The notes under the pieces were generated by a model. It did no database searches. It was given only the letters and a program-made list of their open reading frames with translations, and was not told the DNA's origin. The position numbers and the translations under genes were made by a program. A stretch of 64,000 nucleotides of DNA from Devosia subaequoris (GTDB lineage: Bacteria > Pseudomonadota > Alphaproteobacteria > Rhizobiales > Devosiaceae): NCBI RefSeq assembly GCF_014197055.1, contig NZ_JACIEW010000001.1, positions 248,001 through 312,000 of the forward strand, in the 5' to 3' direction. Shown here one piece after another: positions 10,432 through 19,055 of the stretch (its first letter is position 1; the number at the start of each line of letters is the position of its first letter).

Positions 10432-10787
10432 TCCAGAGCTCCCTTACGCCATTCATAGATAAAGCCGATGGTCAGCACGGCCAGGAAGATCATCATGGAC
10501 CAGAACCCAAACCAGCCCACGTCCCGGAATGCGACTGCCCACGGAAAGAGGAAAGCCACTTCAAGATCAAAGATGATGAAGAGAATCGCCACGAGGTAGA
10601 ATCGAACATCGACCTTCATGCGGGCATCGCCGAAGGCTTCGAAGCCAGCTTCGAAGGCCGAAACCTTCTCCGGATCGGGACGCTTCACCGCAACCAGGAA
10701 AGGCGCCACCAAAAGGGCGCCGCCAATAAGAGCGGACAAGGCGATGAAGATGACGATGGGCAGGTAATTGCTGAGCAATTCAGTCAT
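10422..10787 (-). CDS. nuoA: NADH-quinone oxidoreductase subunit A
   Basis: A 121-residue membrane subunit with three hydrophobic helices (about 10-32, 62-84 and 91-112). The loop between the first two has the conserved [37 protein letters not shown] pattern, shown here only by its key elements: ECGF-like FEAGFE and the acidic FDLE. It is the first gene of the nuo operon; everything from here to position 1 is on the same strand with gaps of at most about 11 bp. Confidence 0.97.
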   Translation of the reverse strand: MTELLSNYLPIVIFIALSALIGGALLVAPFLVAVKRPDPEKVSAFEAGFEAFGDARMKVDVRFYLVAILFIIFDLEVAFLFPWAVAFRDVGWFGFWSMMIFLAVLTIGFIYEWRKGALEWD

Positions 10788-11110
10788 GCGGCAGCCTAAA
10801 GTTCAAACCGGCCAGAGGGGACCGAGAAGCGCGCGGGCCGCAATGCAATTGGGGCAAACAGGCCGAAGCGCCGGTGATGGGCAACGGCTTAGACCTTCCC
10901 CCCAATCGTTTCAAGGGAAAGAAAATATGATCAAAACATTCATATAACTAAGAGGCGATTTTTCGCGCCTCATGCCCCGCCGTGAGCCCATCAGAGCAAA
11001 GGAATTGCTCTAAACGCGCGTCCACTAGCACGCTGCTATCGAGTCAGCTTCTGCGCTGATCTGCTCATCGTAGATTGAGCTGCCAGACCGGCGAAACGAT
11101 TCAGGCGCCT
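10788..11110. other. Intergenic region upstream of nuoA
   Basis: This AT-richer stretch between nuoA and the downstream terminator of the porin gene must hold the nuo promoter, read on the minus strand. I see TTGAAA (10911-10906 on the minus strand) with only a poor -10 partner, so I do not mark a promoter. A short inverted repeat GAGGCG/CGCCTC (10952-10957 and 10966-10971) lies in the A/T-rich part and could be an operator or a weak terminator. No gene is visible. Confidence 0.5.
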
Positions 11111-11148
11111 GAAAACCAAAACGGCGGACCGAAAGAATCGGTCCGCCG
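11111..11148 (-). terminator. Intrinsic terminator of the 11206-11802 porin gene
   Basis: Perfect 11-bp stem (11122-11132 with 11138-11148, CGGCGGACCGA and its complement), 5-base loop, followed on the minus strand by TTTTGGTTTTC. It sits about 60 bp after the stop codon of the porin gene. Confidence 0.85.
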
Positions 11149-11205
11149 CGATGGGCTGCAAGATTGCGCGCCCCGGGACGGATGCCGCCCCGAAGCACTA
11201 CAAAC

Positions 11206-11802
11206 TTAGAAGTGGTAGAATACGCCGACGGTGGCCTTAGCCGACTCGAAGAACGTGTCGTTTGCGCCACCGGTAAAGTCACCCTGGCCGACTACTTCAC
11301 CGCGGACGGTGACAACGTCATTGACGGCGAACTCAACACCACCACCGAGCTGGTAGACACCAGTCGAGGTGCCAGCAGTGTTGTTGAAGCCCACACCACC
11401 CAGTGCGTAGATCAGCGCATTGTCGGTGACAACGGCACCGGCACGGAGATTCGCGAAGAACTCAGCCGAGCTTGTCGGAGCAGCAGCGGTGTTCCACAGG
11501 TAGTCTGCAGTGACTTCAACACCGAGCAGGACCGGATCCATCGGGATGAAATTCACACCGACGGCAGCACCAACGACACCATAGGTGGTGGCGTCCGGAA
11601 GACCGGCGTAGTTATTGGCGCCGGCCTGGTCACCAGTGAAGAGACCGCCGAGACGGGCACCGACATAGAGGCCTTCCCAGTCGAAACCGGCCGGAGCGTA
11701 GATCGGCTCCGGAGTGGTCGGGATGATGAGGTCAGCAGCCTGAGCGCCACCAACCATGAGAGCCGCGGCGGAAACGCCAATGGCCAAAGAACGTACAAAC
11801 AT
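11206..11802 (-). CDS. Outer-membrane beta-barrel protein (Omp25-like)
   Basis: A 198-residue protein beginning MFVRSLAIGVSAAALMVGG with a signal peptide that would be cut after AQA, giving a mature start ADLIIPTTPEP. The mature part has the FDWEGLYVGARLGG motif, alternating strands, and ends in the aromatic C-terminal YHF, which is the barrel-assembly signal. I chose the ATG at 11802 because GGGAG precedes it by 8 bases; an upstream ATG at 11817 lacks a site. A related gene lies just upstream at 12119-12670. Likely a porin-like or structural outer-membrane protein; a specific cargo cannot be stated. Confidence 0.85.
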   Translation of the reverse strand: MFVRSLAIGVSAAALMVGGAQAADLIIPTTPEPIYAPAGFDWEGLYVGARLGGLFTGDQAGANNYAGLPDATTYGVVGAAVGVNFIPMDPVLLGVEVTADYLWNTAAAPTSSAEFFANLRAGAVVTDNALIYALGGVGFNNTAGTSTGVYQLGGGVEFAVNDVVTVRGEVVGQGDFTGGANDTFFESAKATVGVFYHF

Positions 11803-12065
11803 GTCTTGCACTCCCATAGAGTTAACCGTAGTCGACCGATAGATGCCTGACAGGCGCGTGACTGGCAAGAGAGCGCAACAGCAAATTTGCTAGCGCGGAT
11901 AAGATTCGGTGACCATTTCCGGGCAGGTGTTGCACGAACACACCGGAATTGGTTCAATTTGATACAATTGCCATGTTCTGCCCCCTGCCCGCGCGCTTCG
12001 CGCAGGCAATTGTGGCGCCGGAACCTCTCCTGCCATTTAGCTGACACAATTTCGCCAAGAACACA
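11803..12065. other. Intergenic region between the two outer-membrane barrel genes
   Basis: No coding potential. It should hold the promoter of the 11206-11802 gene on the minus strand; the leader next to the gene is rich in short direct GATTAA-like and AACTC words but no clear -35/-10 pair is convincing to me. Confidence 0.4.
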
Positions 12066-12097
12066 ATCGGCCCCGCATGCACGCATGCGAGGCCGAT
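12066..12097 (-). terminator. Terminator-like hairpin after the 12119-12670 porin gene
   Basis: Long hairpin: CGGCC (12068-12072) with GGCCG (12091-12095), and after one mismatch CGCATG with CATGCG next to the loop. The outer A/T pair extends it. On the minus strand it is followed by TTGTGTTCTT, a weak U-tract. It begins about 20 bp after the stop codon. Confidence 0.6.
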
Positions 12098-12118
12098 CGA
12101 GCAACCGCCAGGTGCGCA

Positions 12119-12670
12119 CTAGAAGTGGTAGCTGGCGCCCAGAGTGAACTGATTCTTGTCATTGCCGCCCTGAACAGGAAAGCCATGCAGATATTGGGCA
12201 CGCACCGAAATGTCATCGGTGACCGCCAGTTCAACGCCACCACCAAGGAGGGCGTCCTCCTCACCGGGAGGGCCCATGTCGATGCCGTAGCCGCCAGCTG
12301 CATAGACAGCCACGTTGTCGGAGACAACCAGGCCGGCACGACCAAGGACCTGACCGTAGGTCGTTTCGCCGACTGTTCCGTTCTCCAACAGACCGCTGAC
12401 CGCCACTTCGGCGCCCAGCAGATAGAAATCGAACTGGGCGTTCACACCGGCCTGAATACCGAGACCATATTGTGTGCCGCTAGTCGAACCGTTCTGCGCG
12501 GTGCCATGCACGCCGGCATAAAAACCGCTCCAATCGAATCCCGCAGCATCAACCATAGGCAATTCGGCCTGGGTGGAGGTCGGCACGGTAATAAGGTCGG
12601 CAGCCATGGCAGCACCGGCGGGAACTGTGGTGGCGAGGGCCGCGAGGGCAATAGTTGCTGCGATCCGCAT
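12119..12670 (-). CDS. Outer-membrane beta-barrel protein, paralogue of the 11206-11802 gene
   Basis: A 183-residue protein with signal peptide MRIAATIALAALATTVPAGA and predicted cleavage after AMA, giving a mature start ADLITVPTSTQ. It shares with its neighbour the ADLI start, FDWSGFYAGVHG, a GGGVELAV segment near the C-terminus and the terminal SYHF. The start at 12670 is preferred over the ATG at 12679 since AAGGA stands 8 bases before it. The tandem arrangement points to duplication. Function beyond being a small barrel of the Omp25/31 type is unknown. Confidence 0.83.
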   Translation of the reverse strand: MRIAATIALAALATTVPAGAAMAADLITVPTSTQAELPMVDAAGFDWSGFYAGVHGTAQNGSTSGTQYGLGIQAGVNAQFDFYLLGAEVAVSGLLENGTVGETTYGQVLGRAGLVVSDNVAVYAAGGYGIDMGPPGEEDALLGGGVELAVTDDISVRAQYLHGFPVQGGNDKNQFTLGASYHF

Positions 12671-12894
12671 TGCTGTCATCCTTGTACTGAGCCATCTGTT
12701 GCAGCCGAAACGCCCCCATTAAATGGGAGTTCCGGGATGGTTTTCCGCGACGACGACCGCGGTTTTGGCTGCCCTTGCAACCATTCGCGGGTCGCCGCAC
12801 GCCTAGTTTTGCAGGCCTTTTGGGGCCAAACGCGACGATCTGACGGCCAGGGCAAGGCAATTAATCGGTGTGACCGCGAGGCCACACTCAGCCA

Positions 12895-13641
12895 TCAGCT
12901 CGCCGGCAGCATCCCTACAAGCACCGGTTCGGAGCGGAACTTGTCGGGAAAAAGCTCTTCAAGGGCCGCGATCTTGGGTAGATCGTGGACCACGATATAG
13001 GGCCAGTCCGGATTGAGCGTCAGGAAATCCTGATGGTACTGCTCGGCCGGATAGAAGGCCTCGAAGGGTTCAAGGGTGGTTACGATCGGCCCCTCGAACA
13101 GACCGGTCGCATCCAGCTGGTCGATATAGGCTTCGGCCACGCGGCGCTGATCGGGGTTCATCGTGAAGATGGTCGAGCGATATTGCGTGCCGCGATCCGG
13201 ACCCTGAAAGTTCAGTTGTGTGGCGTTGTGCGCGACCGAGAAATAGACGTGCATCAATTCGCCGAAACTGACGACCTGCGGGTCGTAGGTAATCTCGACG
13301 GTTTCGGCATGGCCAGTGTCACCGCGATTGGTCCTGTCATAGGTAGCGGTGGCCGCCTCGCCCCCGGAATAGCCCGACACTGCATTGGTGACGCCCTTGA
13401 CCCGCTGGAACACGCCCTGGACGCCCCAGAAGCAGCCACCGGCGAAGATCGCGATCGCGGTATTACCCGCTTCCTCAAGATCCTGCGCCGGGGCCGGAAT
13501 CACGACGGGCTCTTCCTGCGCTTGCGCCGGCAGTCCGGCAAACGGCAAGGCGAGTGCAGACAATGCGGCCAGGCCAGCCAGCAGGCGGCGGCGCGGCAGG
13601 CGATCTGCAAATGCGAAATGTGGTGACCGGCTTTCGGGCAT
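12895..13641 (-). CDS. msrA: Peptide-methionine (S)-S-oxide reductase, exported form
   Basis: A 248-residue MsrA. The catalytic Cys70 lies in AIFAGGCFWGVQG, and the typical GYSGG, GHAETVEITYDP and PAEQYHQDFL segments follow. Residues 1-42 form a signal sequence with a twin-arginine-like PRRRLLAG and a hydrophobic core ending AQAQ, so the enzyme probably works in the periplasm, repairing oxidised methionines in envelope proteins. No resolving Cys is seen in the C-terminal part, which differs from the Escherichia coli enzyme. Isolated gene with a 130-bp gap on its downstream side. Confidence 0.93.
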   Translation of the reverse strand: MPESRSPHFAFADRLPRRRLLAGLAALSALALPFAGLPAQAQEEPVVIPAPAQDLEEAGNTAIAIFAGGCFWGVQGVFQRVKGVTNAVSGYSGGEAATATYDRTNRGDTGHAETVEITYDPQVVSFGELMHVYFSVAHNATQLNFQGPDRGTQYRSTIFTMNPDQRRVAEAYIDQLDATGLFEGPIVTTLEPFEAFYPAEQYHQDFLTLNPDWPYIVVHDLPKIAALEELFPDKFRSEPVLVGMLPAS

Positions 13642-13773
13642 CTTGAATCCTCATGCTGAACCTTTGCCAGCAAGTACGGTCATCATGCGCCTGAAGTTAC
13701 GCCGGATCATCCGGCTCACGACTATATGATGAATGGCACCCCATGAAGAGCGATCCGGGGCGCATTGCTCAGC

Positions 13774-15105
13774 TCAAATGGAGCCAGCCGAGCCATCGGA
13801 CGAGGACAAGCCAAGGCGTTGGCGGAGGGTCGGGTGATGGTCTACAGCAAACAGTCCCCTTGCGACGAGCGCGGGGATGACGAAATCGACAAAGCTCTGC
13901 AGGTCGGCTGGCATGACGGGGGCCATGACGTTGAAGCCGTCCGCTGCGCCATTTTCGAACCATAGCTGCATTGTGGCTGCAATATCTGCGCCCGTTCCAA
14001 TCGCGAGCAAATGCCCGCGCCCGCTGGCGAGGCGCATGAGGAGCTGCCGCAGTGTCAGGTCGTCTTTGCGGGCGATATTGACCAGAACGGCGACGCGGCT
14101 CTGGCTTGATTGGATCTGTGCCGCATCGGCGCCGATCGTGTCGGGCAATAGCGCATCGAGATCTGCCTTGGAGAGATCTGTTCCGAGGAATTCAGAGAGC
14201 TTGGCCAGGACATGCTCGATGACCATAAAGCTATTCATTTGCGCCAGGCGGTGCTCGGCCTGCTGCCGAGTGGGCGCGGCGACAGGGACGATGCCGGGGT
14301 AGATCAGAGGGCTGTCGGGCCGGCGGCCATGCTGGACGGCGCGCGCCTTCATGTCCCGGTAGAAGGCCTGGGCGTCGGCCAAGTCGGACTGCACGGTAAA
14401 AACCATATCGGCATAGCGGGCGGCGAAGTCGCGGCCCGCTTCGGACGCACCGGCTTGCGCAAGGATTGGACGGCCTTGCGGCGAGCGCGGTACGTTGAGC
14501 GGACCGCGGCTGCGCACAAAAGCACCGTCGTGGTTTATAGGCTGAACCTTCGCGGGGTCGAGATACCGGCCTGATGGCTTGTCGGCAATGCGGGCATCCG
14601 CTTCCCACGAGTTCCATAGGGCAATTGTGGCATCTGTAACGTCCGCGGCTCGGGCGTAGCGCTCGGCGTGGTCAGGCATCGCGTCGAGCCCGAAATTGTA
14701 GGCCTCGAGCGGATTGGAGGAGGTGACGATGTTCCACCCCGCCCGGCCCTTGCTTATGTGGTCGAGCGAGTCAAAGCGTCGGGCGAGATGGAACGGATGG
14801 TCAAAGCTCGTCGAGGCCGTTCCGATCAGCCCGATGCGGCTGGTGACCGCCGCCATAGCAGAGAGAATGACGAGTGGGTCCATGGCGTCGGACATATGCC
14901 GGTCGGCACTCTGCTGGAGGGCGAGCACGTCCCCCAGGAACAGGGCATCGAAGCCGCCTTCTTCCGCCCGCCGCGCCAGTTCCAGCCAATAGCCAGGATC
15001 TGTCGCGGCAAGAGGATTGCTCTCGGGCATGCGCCAGCCCGCCTCATGGCTGCCCAGGCCGAATATCACGGCATTGAGCCCCATGCGCTGCCGGCTTGCC
15101 CTCAT
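13774..15105 (-). CDS. LLM-class flavin-dependent monooxygenase (NtaA/SnaA/DszA family)
   Basis: A 443-residue TIM-barrel monooxygenase that uses reduced FMN supplied by a separate reductase. Family segments are FLGDVLALQ, STSFDHPFHLARRFDSLDHISKGRAGWNIVTS, and PILAQAGASEAGRDFAA, shown here in parts only. Members attack nitrilotriacetate, EDTA, sulfones or other small molecules. The ATG overlaps the stop of the binding-protein gene (ATGA), so it is the last cistron of the TPP-riboswitch operon. This context suggests that the substrate is a thiamine-related compound brought in by the transporter, but that is inference; the substrate cannot be read from the sequence. Confidence 0.9.
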   Translation of the reverse strand: MRASRQRMGLNAVIFGLGSHEAGWRMPESNPLAATDPGYWLELARRAEEGGFDALFLGDVLALQQSADRHMSDAMDPLVILSAMAAVTSRIGLIGTASTSFDHPFHLARRFDSLDHISKGRAGWNIVTSSNPLEAYNFGLDAMPDHAERYARAADVTDATIALWNSWEADARIADKPSGRYLDPAKVQPINHDGAFVRSRGPLNVPRSPQGRPILAQAGASEAGRDFAARYADMVFTVQSDLADAQAFYRDMKARAVQHGRRPDSPLIYPGIVPVAAPTRQQAEHRLAQMNSFMVIEHVLAKLSEFLGTDLSKADLDALLPDTIGADAAQIQSSQSRVAVLVNIARKDDLTLRQLLMRLASGRGHLLAIGTGADIAATMQLWFENGAADGFNVMAPVMPADLQSFVDFVIPALVARGLFAVDHHPTLRQRLGLSSSDGSAGSI

Positions 15106-16109
15106 GGCGTGGTGGCCAGGTAGGCGTTGGTAAATGCGCTGGCGACATCGGGCGGGCTGGCTAGGGCAACGCCATCGCCATCTTTTAGGATGCCGGCGTC
15201 GAACAGGAATGAGGCCATGGCTTCCATCTTGGCCCGGTCGATAGTGCCGACGGCACCGTTTTCGCCCTTGAGATAGTGCCCGTCGATCAAGGCCTGAAGG
15301 GAGGCGCGGACGAAGTCGCGATCGAGCAGAACGTCAGCATTTGCGGCAACCAGGATATCGGTCGCTTCGTCGGGATGAGCGACGGCATAGTCATAGCCCG
15401 CCTGGCTGGCCGTGATGAAGGCCCGGGCCGTATCGGCATTGGCGGCGAGATAGGCGGCGCTGGTGCCGATGAAGTTGGTGTGCTGGTCGGGCACACCAAA
15501 ATCGGCATAGCGGAAAGCGCGCTGCGCCGGGCCGTCGCGCTCGGCCTTGACGCCCTCCCAGGTATAGACCTCCAGAGTGAAGTCGACGGCACCATTGGCG
15601 AGCGCTTCATAGGCCGAGGTGCCCAGGGTGATGGTTTCGAATTCACCCGTGCCGCCATCATGGCGGATGATGGTGCCGATCAGGGCCGATTCCCAGGCGC
15701 TGCCGAAGCCGCCATAGATCTTGCCGTCGAGATCGCTTGGGGTCTCGATATCGTCGCGGTCGGCCCGGAAGACGAGGCGTCCGGTTTCGGTCTGTACCAA
15801 AGCATAGGTCGCAACCAGATCGGCACCCGCCGCACGCTGGGTGAAGAGGCCGATAGAGCCCAGGATGCCGAAATCGGCAACCCTATTGGCCACGAGGGCG
15901 CCGGCCGAGGTATCGGTATAGGGCAGGATTTCAACCGCAAGGCCCGCCTCTTCGTAGAAGCCCTTGGCCTGCGCCACATACAGGCCGATATGGTTGGTAT
16001 TGGGCGTCCAGTCGAGGGCGACGGTCACCGGAACCGCCTGAGCGATAGCGGGCGTCACGGCGAGGCTGGCGGCAACACCGAGTGCCAGGATCTTGCGGAA
16101 AATAGACAT
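15102..16109 (-). CDS. ABC transporter substrate-binding protein, ThiY/NMT1-like
   Basis: A 335-residue periplasmic protein with a clear signal peptide (MSIFRKILALGVAASLAVTP, cut after AIAQA). The mature start has the LDWTPNTNHIGLYVAQAKGFYEEAGL pattern of the NMT1/THI5-like family, represented here by WTPNTNH and YVAQAKGFYEEAGL. In Bacillus, ThiY of this family binds formylaminopyrimidine, a thiamine breakdown product. It belongs to an operon with its ATPase and permease behind a TPP riboswitch, which supports a thiamine-precursor ligand. Which pyrimidine is bound is not known. Confidence 0.88.
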   Translation of the reverse strand: MSIFRKILALGVAASLAVTPAIAQAVPVTVALDWTPNTNHIGLYVAQAKGFYEEAGLAVEILPYTDTSAGALVANRVADFGILGSIGLFTQRAAGADLVATYALVQTETGRLVFRADRDDIETPSDLDGKIYGGFGSAWESALIGTIIRHDGGTGEFETITLGTSAYEALANGAVDFTLEVYTWEGVKAERDGPAQRAFRYADFGVPDQHTNFIGTSAAYLAANADTARAFITASQAGYDYAVAHPDEATDILVAANADVLLDRDFVRASLQALIDGHYLKGENGAVGTIDRAKMEAMASFLFDAGILKDGDGVALASPPDVASAFTNAYLATTP

Positions 16110-16113
16110 GGGT

Positions 16114-16863
16114 TTAGTCCTTCGGGTTTAGCAGGGTCTGCAGGATGTCCGCCTCGATCGCGCCAAGGGCCGGCGATCCCACGCCTTGGCGTGGATGTTC
16201 GAACGGGAGATGGAATTGATGGGCGACACGGGCCGGGCGGGATGTCAGCACGTAGATGCGGTCCGACAGCAGCACGGCTTCGCGCACGTCATGGGTGATG
16301 AGGAGGACCGTCCAGCGGTGTCGGGTCCACATGGTCGCGAGCCAACGCTGCATCTGGGCGCGGGTCAGCGCATCGAGCGCTCCAAAGGGCTCATCGAGCA
16401 ACAGCATCGGGCGCTGCTGCACCACGGTGCGCAGCAAGGCGGCGCGCTGACGCATGCCGCCCGACAACTGGGCGGGATAGTGGTGTTCAAAACCGGCGAG
16501 CCCGAATTCGGCGAAGAGCGGCGCAACGCGGGCGCGTGCGGCCTTACGGCCCACCCCCTGAACCTCAAGCCCCAGCGTGGCATTGTCGAGCATCCGGCGC
16601 CATGGCATGAGCGCATCGCCTTGCGGCATGAAGGCAAAGCAGTGCCGGTCCCGCGCTAGCGGCTGGCCGTCCATCAGCATCTCGCCGGCATCAGGCGCCG
16701 TGGCACCCGTCAGCAGCTGCAAGATGGTGGACTTGCCGGCGCCCGAGGGGCCCAGAATCGAGACAAACTCGCCTCGCGGGACAGTGAGGCTGATATCGTC
16801 GAGAACTTCGGTGGCGCCGAACCGCTTGCGCAGATTGACCAACTCCAGACGCAGCGGGCTCAT
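16114..16863 (-). CDS. ABC transporter ATP-binding protein, ThiZ-like
   Basis: A 249-residue nucleotide-binding protein of the nitrate/sulfonate/taurine-type importer family. Walker A GPSGAGKST lies near residue 40, the Q-loop FMPQGDAL follows, the signature is LSGGMRQRAALLR and Walker B is LLLDEPFGALDA, then the switch histidine in LLITHDVREA. The start codon overlaps the permease stop (ATGA). It powers uptake by the adjacent permease and binding protein. Confidence 0.93.
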   Translation of the reverse strand: MSPLRLELVNLRKRFGATEVLDDISLTVPRGEFVSILGPSGAGKSTILQLLTGATAPDAGEMLMDGQPLARDRHCFAFMPQGDALMPWRRMLDNATLGLEVQGVGRKAARARVAPLFAEFGLAGFEHHYPAQLSGGMRQRAALLRTVVQQRPMLLLDEPFGALDALTRAQMQRWLATMWTRHRWTVLLITHDVREAVLLSDRIYVLTSRPARVAHQFHLPFEHPRQGVGSPALGAIEADILQTLLNPKD

Positions 16864-17657
16864 GGCCGCCTCTCCGACAGCCGGGCCCAGGGCATGGCGG
16901 CGCGTTGCAGCAGCACGGTCGCTCCAAACAGCAACAAGGTCAGCGTCGCGCTGACAAACACCGCCGCGAGCACCAGATCGGGCCGGAAGTTGTTCTTGGC
17001 ATTGAGGATATAGATGCCCAGACCCCGGGCGGCGCCGGCATATTCGGCAAAGATCGCGCCGACCACGGCATAGGTGATCGAAATGCGCAGACCTGCAAAG
17101 AAATAGGGCAAAGCCGAAGGCAGGCGGGCCATGACGAAGATGCGCCCGCGAGAGGCGCCCATGGAAGCCAGCAGGGCCGCGATATTGCGGTCGGTCGACT
17201 CATAGCCCTGAGCCAGAGCCACCAGCATGGGAAAAAAGGTAACGAGCGCCACCAGCACGATTTTCGGCGTCAGCCCGAAACCGAACCACAACACGACCAG
17301 CGGGGCGATGGCCACCAGGGGCAAGGTCTGGGTGATGATGAAGACGGGGAAGAGCGCTCGCCGCAGCGGCCGGAAAAAATCGATAAGGACCGAGAACAGG
17401 AAGGCTGCGCTCAGCGAAGCGGCAAAGCCGAAGGCGGTGGCTTGCACGGTGGCCATGCTGTGGCGCGCCAAGGCGTCGCGCTGCTCCCATGCCTGAAAGA
17501 GGATGCGCGATGGGGCGGGCAAGGTCGTGGCGGAAATGCCCGAGAGTTGAACATAGGCTTCCCAGCCGGCAAACAGCGCCGCTACCGCGGCGACAGGCGG
17601 GCCAACATGGTTGAGCAGGCGCGCAAGGACGCGCCGTGGGGCAGAGGCGTCGGACAT
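16860..17657 (-). CDS. ABC transporter permease, ThiX-like
   Basis: A 265-residue inner-membrane protein of the binding-protein-dependent permease family with about six hydrophobic helices. The EAA-type loop is ESTDRNIAALLASMGASRGRIF followed by RLPSALPYFFAGLRI, given here by its core GASRGRIF and LPSALPYFFAGL. It is 15 bp downstream of the YkoF-like gene and coupled to the ATPase gene. Taken with the riboswitch it should import a thiamine-related pyrimidine; the substrate is inferred. Confidence 0.92.
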   Translation of the reverse strand: MSDASAPRRVLARLLNHVGPPVAAVAALFAGWEAYVQLSGISATTLPAPSRILFQAWEQRDALARHSMATVQATAFGFAASLSAAFLFSVLIDFFRPLRRALFPVFIITQTLPLVAIAPLVVLWFGFGLTPKIVLVALVTFFPMLVALAQGYESTDRNIAALLASMGASRGRIFVMARLPSALPYFFAGLRISITYAVVGAIFAEYAGAARGLGIYILNAKNNFRPDLVLAAVFVSATLTLLLFGATVLLQRAAMPWARLSERRP

Positions 17658-17672
17658 GGATCGACCTTCCGT

Positions 17673-18281
17673 TCAGCTGGCGCTGGGACTGTTGGCCGAA
17701 ACCGTCAAATCGATGGTGACATGTCCTTCGGGTGGACCGAAGCTGCAGAAGGCCTGCTCCAGGGTCGCGAACAGGGCGCCGCTGTCGCCCCTGAGCTTGG
17801 TGGCGAAATGCTTGGACGTTTCAAAGGTGCCGGACTGCTTGAGGAATTCGACGCAGCCGTAGATTTCGTCCATGTGGTTGCCCTGGCCCATGACGTAGAG
17901 CGAAAGCTGGGCCACCAAGGGCACATCCAGCTTCGGGGCATTCGCGACAGCTGAAAGCGCTGCGGCCTGTCGTTGCGCGAGCGGCGCCATCGGCCCCTCG
18001 AAATGGGATGATGCGCAGATGGCATCATCGGGTTCGCCTGGGCAGCCGCGCGATATCGCTGCCGAGAGCGTGCAATGCACACCGGTACGGGCGGCGGCGC
18101 TGAACAAATCCCGCATGGCGGGGAACATTACTTCGGGCGGACCAACGAGGAGGGTCGAGACATCATCAGTCTCGACACGCAATCGGTCGCGGTAAGGCGT
18201 GAGCGCGCGCAGTGCGCTCGTGATGACGCCGACGAAATCGTCGGTCATTGGATAAAGGGAAATCTGTGCGCCTGAAAACAT
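17673..18281 (-). CDS. ykoF: YkoF-like thiamine/HMP-binding protein
   Basis: A 202-residue cytoplasmic protein with two similar halves (about 1-90 and 120-200), each with the YkoF pattern: GAQISLYPMTDDFVGVI in the first and VAQLSLYVMGQGNHMDEI in the second. In Bacillus subtilis the YkoF family binds thiamine and hydroxymethylpyrimidine. The ATG at 18281 follows directly on the riboswitch, with AGGCGGGCG as ribosome-binding region; an in-frame ATG-like codon further upstream lies inside the riboswitch and is rejected. First gene of the operon. The role as a chaperone or sensor of the transported compound is inference. Confidence 0.85.
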   Translation of the reverse strand: MFSGAQISLYPMTDDFVGVITSALRALTPYRDRLRVETDDVSTLLVGPPEVMFPAMRDLFSAAARTGVHCTLSAAISRGCPGEPDDAICASSHFEGPMAPLAQRQAAALSAVANAPKLDVPLVAQLSLYVMGQGNHMDEIYGCVEFLKQSGTFETSKHFATKLRGDSGALFATLEQAFCSFGPPEGHVTIDLTVSANSPSAS

Positions 18282-18287
18282 CGCCCG

Positions 18288-18374
18288 CCTCGCTCCGCTG
18301 GAATTACCCAGATCAGCTTTTAGGGTCCGAAGGCTTCCTGCCCTCATCTCAGCCCCGACCTACGGAGCACCCCT
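18288..18374 (-). promoter_or_regulatory. TPP riboswitch (THI element)
   Basis: On the minus strand the THI-box elements occur in the right order and spacing: AGGGGTGC (18374-18367), GCTGAGA (18353-18347), CTGATCTGGGTAAT (18316-18303) and CCAGCGGAGCGAGG (18301-18288). A variable stem (GAAGCCTTC) lies between the second and third. The 3' side of the closing stem abuts AGGCGGG just before the YkoF-gene ATG, so ligand binding could block ribosome access. It governs the whole 18281-13774 operon. Confidence 0.95.
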
Positions 18375-18386
18375 GTGGATGAGTTC

Positions 18387-18416
18387 ACCATAATCGCCGC
18401 CGGCCGCAGAATGCAA
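18387..18416 (-). promoter_or_regulatory. Putative housekeeping promoter of the TPP-riboswitch operon
   Basis: Minus-strand TTGCAT (18416-18411), 18 bases, then TATGGT (18392-18387). The implied start near 18380 is a few bases before the riboswitch. Confidence 0.55.
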
Positions 18417-18521
18417 GCCCGCTTAACCTGTGGGGTGCCAATTCGCTCTACGCGCGGCGCAAGAAGTGCGCATCTGATCTCGGTAATCCGTCCATTCCAG
18501 CGGCTTCCATGCCTGGTCATG

Positions 18522-19055
18522 CTAGGCTGCCGGGTAGACTACCGCTCCATCTTCTCGCAAGCGAGCAACCTCAGTCGGTCGTGCGTCGTCCATGCGGCCC
18601 GGTGCCATCAAATGGCGCACCTCGTAGCCATGTAAAAGCAGGTAATCCGTGATTATCCTGCGATGGCAGCGCCACCAAACGGCCTCTGAGCACATGATCG
18701 CCAGCGAACGGTCTTGTCCCAGTTCCACGAGCCGACGGAAGGCGTCGCGAAAATCCGCGCACAAGGCGTAGTCTGCATAGTTGTGAAAGCTCTGCACCCG
18801 CCAAAACGCGTTCAGGCTTTCATCAACGTCTGGCTGTTTCGGACGACGTCCACCAAGTGCCAACATGTGCCTATAGTCAATTTGATGCCGGGCCAACACC
18901 TGCGGGAACAGGTCAACATTGAAGTCAGGATTACTACGTGACTTCGGAAATGAGCGCACGTCGACGAGCAAGCGGATCTCAGCCTCGCGCAACATGTCGA
19001 TGACAGTCTCCGGCGACCTGTTCGAGTGCCCGATGGTGGCGAAACCAGCGCTCAT
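18522..19055 (-). CDS. DUF488 family protein
   Basis: A 177-residue protein of the DUF488 family, whose molecular role is not established. Typical elements are ATIGHSNRS at the start, LLVDVRSFPKSRSNPDFN, YRHMLALGGRR and the Cys-containing IMCSEAVWWRCHRRIITDYL. The ATG overlaps the stop of the DUF2945 gene by four bases (ATGA), so the two form an operon. It lies between the riboswitch operon and two tRNA genes. Confidence 0.85.
   Translation of the reverse strand: MSAGFATIGHSNRSPETVIDMLREAEIRLLVDVRSFPKSRSNPDFNVDLFPQVLARHQIDYRHMLALGGRRPKQPDVDESLNAFWRVQSFHNYADYALCADFRDAFRRLVELGQDRSLAIMCSEAVWWRCHRRIITDYLLLHGYEVRHLMAPGRMDDARPTEVARLREDGAVVYPAA

Noticed and set aside
18282..18347. Longer N-terminus for the YkoF-like protein
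   Set aside because: Those codons are inside the TPP riboswitch; the ATG at 18281 follows it directly.
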